This document shows positions 60,814-64,000 of a stretch of 64,000 nucleotides of DNA, in pieces. The notes under the pieces were generated by a model. The model saw only the letters and a list, made by a program, of their open reading frames with translations. It was not told the DNA's origin and did not search any database. Numbering within the stretch: position 1 is the first letter of the stretch; each line of letters begins with the position of its first letter. A program made the translations under genes and the position numbers. This DNA is from Anaerolineales bacterium UBA2181 (lineage in GTDB: Bacteria > Chloroflexota > Anaerolineae > Promineifilales > UBA4811), in assembly GCA_002328075.1 (NCBI GenBank), contig DCVT01000062.1, positions 161,838 to 225,837 of the forward strand. The letters are read 5' to 3'.

Positions 60814-61851
60814 ATGAGCCTGATATCCGAGATCAACGAGCAGCCGGCCGTCATCCGTCGGCTGATGGAGAGCCAGGCAGGCATGGTTGCGCAAGTGGCG
60901 GCGAAGGTGCGCCAGGAGCACGTCAACTACGCACTCGTGGCCGCTCGTGGAACCTCGAACAATGCGGCCCTGTACGCGACATATCTCTGGGGAGCGGCCA
61001 ATCGGCTGCCGGTGGCGCTGGCCGCTCCATCGCTCTTTAGCGTCTATCGGCAGCCTCCCTGCCTGCGGGGTGCGCTGGTGGTCGGCATCTCACAATCCGG
61101 CCAATCACCAGACATCGTGGCCGTGCTCTCGGAAGCCGGGCGGCAGGGGGCCCTGACGCTGGCCATCACCAACGACCCAGCCTCTCCACTGGCAAGGGCC
61201 AGTGAGTTCGTGCTGGATCTCTGTGCCGGGCCGGAGCGTGCGGTTGCGGCCACCAAGACCTACACCGCAGAACTCATGGCGATTGCCATGGTTTCTGCGG
61301 CCTTGAATGAGGACCGGGCAGCGGTAGAGATCCTGCGTGCGGTGCCGGGTCTGGTGGAGGAGGCGCTGCGCTCTGAAGAGGCGGTGGCGCGGGCAGCGGG
61401 GCGCCTGTCGGCGATGGACCAGTGCGTCGTACTGGGGCGCGGCTATAACTTTGCGACCGCCCATGAGTGGTCGCTCAAGCTCAAAGAGCTGGCCTATGTG
61501 GTGGCGGCACCCTATTCGTCGGCTGATTTTCTCCACGGTCCCATCGCGATGGTGGAACCGGGGTTCCCAGTGCTGGCAGTGGCGCCGGCCGGCGCGGCAC
61601 AGCGCGACATGGTTGCCCTCTTGCTGCGTCTGCATCACGAGCATCGAGCCGATCTGCTGGTGATCTCCAATGATCAGGAGGTTCTTGCCGGTAGCCAGGC
61701 ACTGCTCTGGTTGCCGATGGATCTGCCCGAGTGGATCAGCCCCATGGTATCCATCGTGCCCGCTCAGCTGTTCTGCTACCACGTGACCTGCGCCAAGGGA
61801 CACGACCCAGAAAAACCGCGCGGGCTGTCCAAGGTGACCCTGACGCACTAG
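60814..61851 (+). CDS. SIS-domain sugar isomerase/deaminase, NagB-II-like
   Basis: A 345-residue protein with two SIS domains (AARGTSNNAALYATYLWG, GISQSGQSPDIVAVL; LGRGYNFATAHEWSLKLKELAYVVAAPYSSADFLHGPIAMVE) and no glutaminase domain. Its opening SEINEQPAVIRRLMES is like the isomerase half of GlmS and like NagB-II, which converts glucosamine-6-phosphate to fructose-6-phosphate and ammonia. Glutaminase-less relatives also include fructosamine deglycases such as FrlB. In this island it is the best candidate for removing the amino group from an amino sugar phosphate. It may also act on a different phosphorylated amino sugar. Confidence 0.85.
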   Translation: MSLISEINEQPAVIRRLMESQAGMVAQVAAKVRQEHVNYALVAARGTSNNAALYATYLWGAANRLPVALAAPSLFSVYRQPPCLRGALVVGISQSGQSPDIVAVLSEAGRQGALTLAITNDPASPLARASEFVLDLCAGPERAVAATKTYTAELMAIAMVSAALNEDRAAVEILRAVPGLVEEALRSEEAVARAAGRLSAMDQCVVLGRGYNFATAHEWSLKLKELAYVVAAPYSSADFLHGPIAMVEPGFPVLAVAPAGAAQRDMVALLLRLHHEHRADLLVISNDQEVLAGSQALLWLPMDLPEWISPMVSIVPAQLFCYHVTCAKGHDPEKPRGLSKVTLTH

Positions 61852-61983
61852 GTCAATCGGTTGCACGGGCACCACTCGCCGGACGGCGTGGACGCGGTTG
61901 CTGCACGGGTGCCTCTGCGAGCGACCACGGTACCCGTGACGAACCGTCCACAATCGCCCAGACCTGCCCGGGATACTCCTCCG

Positions 61984-63291
61984 ATGGTGCATATCCTCTG
62001 GTTCTGGAGTCCCCTGGCGGCAAGTTGGGTCCTCATGATGCTGGCCGGTCCCCTGGTGAACGCGGTGGTTGCCCGCATGCCGGATGCCAGGCTAAACCTG
62101 GCCGCCCTGGGCATTGCCCTGTCCCTGACCACATTGGTCCAGAGCCCTGTCATCGGGTTGCTCACCGTGTCGCTGACGCTGGCCCGCGACCAATCCTCGC
62201 TGCACCGTTTGACGCGTTTTTCGCTGGCAATGCTGCTTCTGGTCACCGTCATCATGGTGGTGATCATGTTGCCCCCGGTCTACGATCTGCTGGTGCTGCG
62301 ATGGATGGGGGCGCCGGTTGAGGTGGCGACGCGCGCGCGACCGGCTCTGCTGGCCACGCTTCTCCTTCCTGCCGCCATCGGATACCGTCGCTTTTGCCAG
62401 GGGTTGATGATCCAGGGCGGTCTCACGAGGCAGGTGACAGCGCTCGCGCTGATCCGGCTGGCGGTGATCACCGTCATGATCATGGCGGCCTGGTCATGGG
62501 GCGGCGTCGATGGAGCGACAGCCGGGGCCCTGGTTCTGGGGGCGGGCAGCGTCTTGGACGCACTCCTGGCGCACGTCATGTCGCGGCCGGCGGTGCGCCA
62601 GGTCGAACGCGCGGCGATGGTGGAGGAGTCTCCGCCGCCGGATCTCTCCAGCGTCATCCGGTTCTACTGGCCGTTGATGATCACTTCCATGGTCTGGCTC
62701 TGGTCACCGACGCTGATCAACGTGGGTCTGACCCGGTGCCCGTATCCGATCGAGTCGCTGGCGGTGTGGCCGGTGGTCAACAATCAGGTGTTTCTGGCGA
62801 GCAGTTTCGGATTCAGTTTCCTGGAGGCAGTCATTGCCCTGCTGAAGGAACCGGGCTACGGTCGAGCTCTGGGGCGTTTTTCCCTGATGCTGGCGGCTCT
62901 GTCCGCCGGAATGGTGGCTTTGATTGCCTACACGCCGCTGGTCACCTGGTGGCTTCAGGAAATCGCTGGATTGGACAGCGAGTTGACCCAGTTTGCCATC
63001 CCGGCCCTGCGTCTATCCGTGCTGGTTCCCGCGCTGACCGTGGCGCTCAGTTGGTGGCGGGGGCTGATTGTGCGTAGTCAGGCCACGGGAGCGCTGGGTG
63101 AAGCCACCCTGATCAGCCTGGTCGTGCTGGCCGTCCTGGTCTGGCTAATCACCGTCGCGGGCAACCTGGCGGGAGCCTCTATGGCGGCGCTGGCGATAAC
63201 CGTGGCGCGGTTGGTCGAAACCGTTTGGTTGGGGTACCGGGCTCGCTCGCTTCAGCAGGTGACGCTACGCGCTGGGTACGTGGACTCGTAA
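61984..63291 (+). CDS. MATE/ANKH-like polytopic membrane transporter
   Basis: A 435-residue protein with about 11-12 membrane segments, no recognisable ATP-binding part. The two-lobe pattern and AIGYRRFCQGLMIQGGLTRQVTALALIRLAV recall MOP-superfamily (MATE, PST, ANKH) proteins. Such proteins export small molecules or lipids. The start is uncertain: ATG 61984 fits the first membrane segment (MVHILWFWSPLAASWVLMMLAG), and GTG 61936 or TTG 61861 are in frame without a good ribosome site. It ends the plus arm of the island. Exact substrate unknown. Confidence 0.6.
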   Translation: MVHILWFWSPLAASWVLMMLAGPLVNAVVARMPDARLNLAALGIALSLTTLVQSPVIGLLTVSLTLARDQSSLHRLTRFSLAMLLLVTVIMVVIMLPPVYDLLVLRWMGAPVEVATRARPALLATLLLPAAIGYRRFCQGLMIQGGLTRQVTALALIRLAVITVMIMAAWSWGGVDGATAGALVLGAGSVLDALLAHVMSRPAVRQVERAAMVEESPPPDLSSVIRFYWPLMITSMVWLWSPTLINVGLTRCPYPIESLAVWPVVNNQVFLASSFGFSFLEAVIALLKEPGYGRALGRFSLMLAALSAGMVALIAYTPLVTWWLQEIAGLDSELTQFAIPALRLSVLVPALTVALSWWRGLIVRSQATGALGEATLISLVVLAVLVWLITVAGNLAGASMAALAITVARLVETVWLGYRARSLQQVTLRAGYVDS

Positions 63292-63719
63292 AGGGGTGCG
63301 ACAGAGGATCCTGTGAACCAAGCCGGCCTGTCGCGATGCATCCCCGAGACCTCTCACGAGTGCGGTGCTACGCCCGTCTTTTTTCATGGGCACCTTCCTG
63401 CGGGGGGCTCTGGTGCAGATGGTGGTCAACAACAGCGGGTTGCGCCAGTTCGTTTCGGGGGTTCATCGCGCCTACTGTAATTGGTCTCACGCAGGTAGCG
63501 AACTACTGAGGCGCCGGCGGACTCGTCAACCAAGAATCGCAAAGCTGAGATCCTTATGCGTCTATGGTCATAGGCCAGATCTCATCAAGAGCCAGCGCAT
63601 GCGCGCCGTAGCCCAGGGCTGCGCGGATATCCTCGGCCTGCAAACGCGGGGATTGTATTCGTTTCTTCATTTTAGTCACATCTAGCTACACATATGGAGT
63701 TGTGTGCCAATATCTCGCT
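63292..63719. other. Intergenic stretch before the IS607-type element
   Basis: No gene that I can support in 428 bases. A 7-bp inverted repeat lies just after the MATE-like stop (63298 to about 63335), without a U-run. The left end of the mobile element probably lies between here and 63719, but IS607 elements have no terminal inverted repeats, so it cannot be placed. Confidence 0.4.
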
Positions 63720-64000
63720 ATGAAATTGAGTGAGTACGCCCGAAAAGTTGGCGTGTCCTATCGCACAGCCTGGCGCTGGTTCAAGAGCGGTCAGCTGCAG
63801 GGCTACCAGGTTGAGACGGGTACCATCATCATCACCGAACCACTGCCCCAGGCCATGGCGCCGGCGCCCATTCTGAAGGTGGCGGTCTATGCGCGTGTCT
63901 CGGCTACCGAGAACAGGGACAACCTGGAGTCGCAAGCCAGGCGACTCGTCGACTACTGTGCCGCGAAAGGCTACCAGGTGGCGGCGGTGGTGAAGGAGAT
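63720..64000 (+). mobile_element. tnpA: IS607-family serine recombinase gene (tnpA), cut by the window edge
   Basis: ATG 63720 opens MKLSEYARKVGVSYRTAWRWFKSGQLQGYQVETGTIIITEPLPQ, a MerR-type HTH, followed by VAVYARVSATENRDNLESQARRLVDYCAAKGYQ, the start of a serine recombinase domain with catalytic Ser in YARVS. An N-terminal HTH fused to a small serine recombinase is diagnostic of IS607 TnpA, which moves the element by a circular intermediate. A tnpB gene usually overlaps or follows but is beyond the edge. No good ribosome site is visible. Confidence 0.88.

Overview
The window is high-GC bacterial DNA. The gene content (Yip1/TPR/zinc-ribbon proteins, aldehyde:ferredoxin oxidoreductases with polyferredoxins, fused PyrF-PyrE, VanZ-like and V4R proteins, tandem GH4 enzymes, GPH symporters, WYL regulator with type I-C CRISPR repeats) best fits an uncultured member of the Chloroflexota, probably Anaerolineae- or Caldilinea-like. 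This is inferred from gene families; there is no rRNA or other phylogenetic marker in the window.

Positions 1-28,700 are mostly core and energy genes: a Tat-exported fragment, NUDIX hydrolase, Yip1-like protein and orphan NarL-type regulator (minus strand); glmS; a four-cluster polyferredoxin with an aldehyde:ferredoxin oxidoreductase (AOR); threonine synthase, VanZ-like protein and topA (minus); a UDP-xylose synthase-like epimerase; a second ferredoxin-AOR pair; larB and larC; a V4R protein; two GH4 glycosidases; mscS and corA; and the pyrimidine genes pyrFE-pyrD behind a two-terminator leader. Between topA and an MbtH-like gene (11.8-13.3 kb) lie a strong-promoter, five-hairpin noncoding RNA candidate and a decayed type I-C CRISPR locus (WYL regulator pseudogene joined to three repeats, no cas genes).

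Positions 28.7-63.3 kb form a large divergent catabolic island centred on about 41.0 kb. The minus arm carries a GSA-type aminotransferase, a glycerol-1-phosphate dehydrogenase-like enzyme, an oxidoreductase, three GPH symporters, an M20 peptidase, a PIG-L deacetylase and a ceramidase-like hydrolase. The plus arm starts with a ROK regulator behind a consensus promoter. It continues with an oxidoreductase, a DegT aminotransferase, an ABC sugar importer (no ATPase gene), a membrane spermidine-synthase-like protein, a zinc dehydrogenase, three more ceramidase-like hydrolases, another PIG-L, a cupin, an SDR, a CoA-transferase pair, a NagB-II-like SIS protein and a MATE-like exporter. I infer uptake and breakdown of an N-acylated amino-sugar-like compound: PIG-L and ceramidase-like enzymes would cleave amides, aminotransferases and the SIS enzyme would remove nitrogen, and the dehydrogenases and CoA-transferase would oxidise the carbon. 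The substrate is not known. The island is littered with relics (GH4, glycerol-1-phosphate dehydrogenase, PIG-L 3' stub, HlyD end), which show duplication followed by loss. An IS607-type recombinase gene runs off the right edge.
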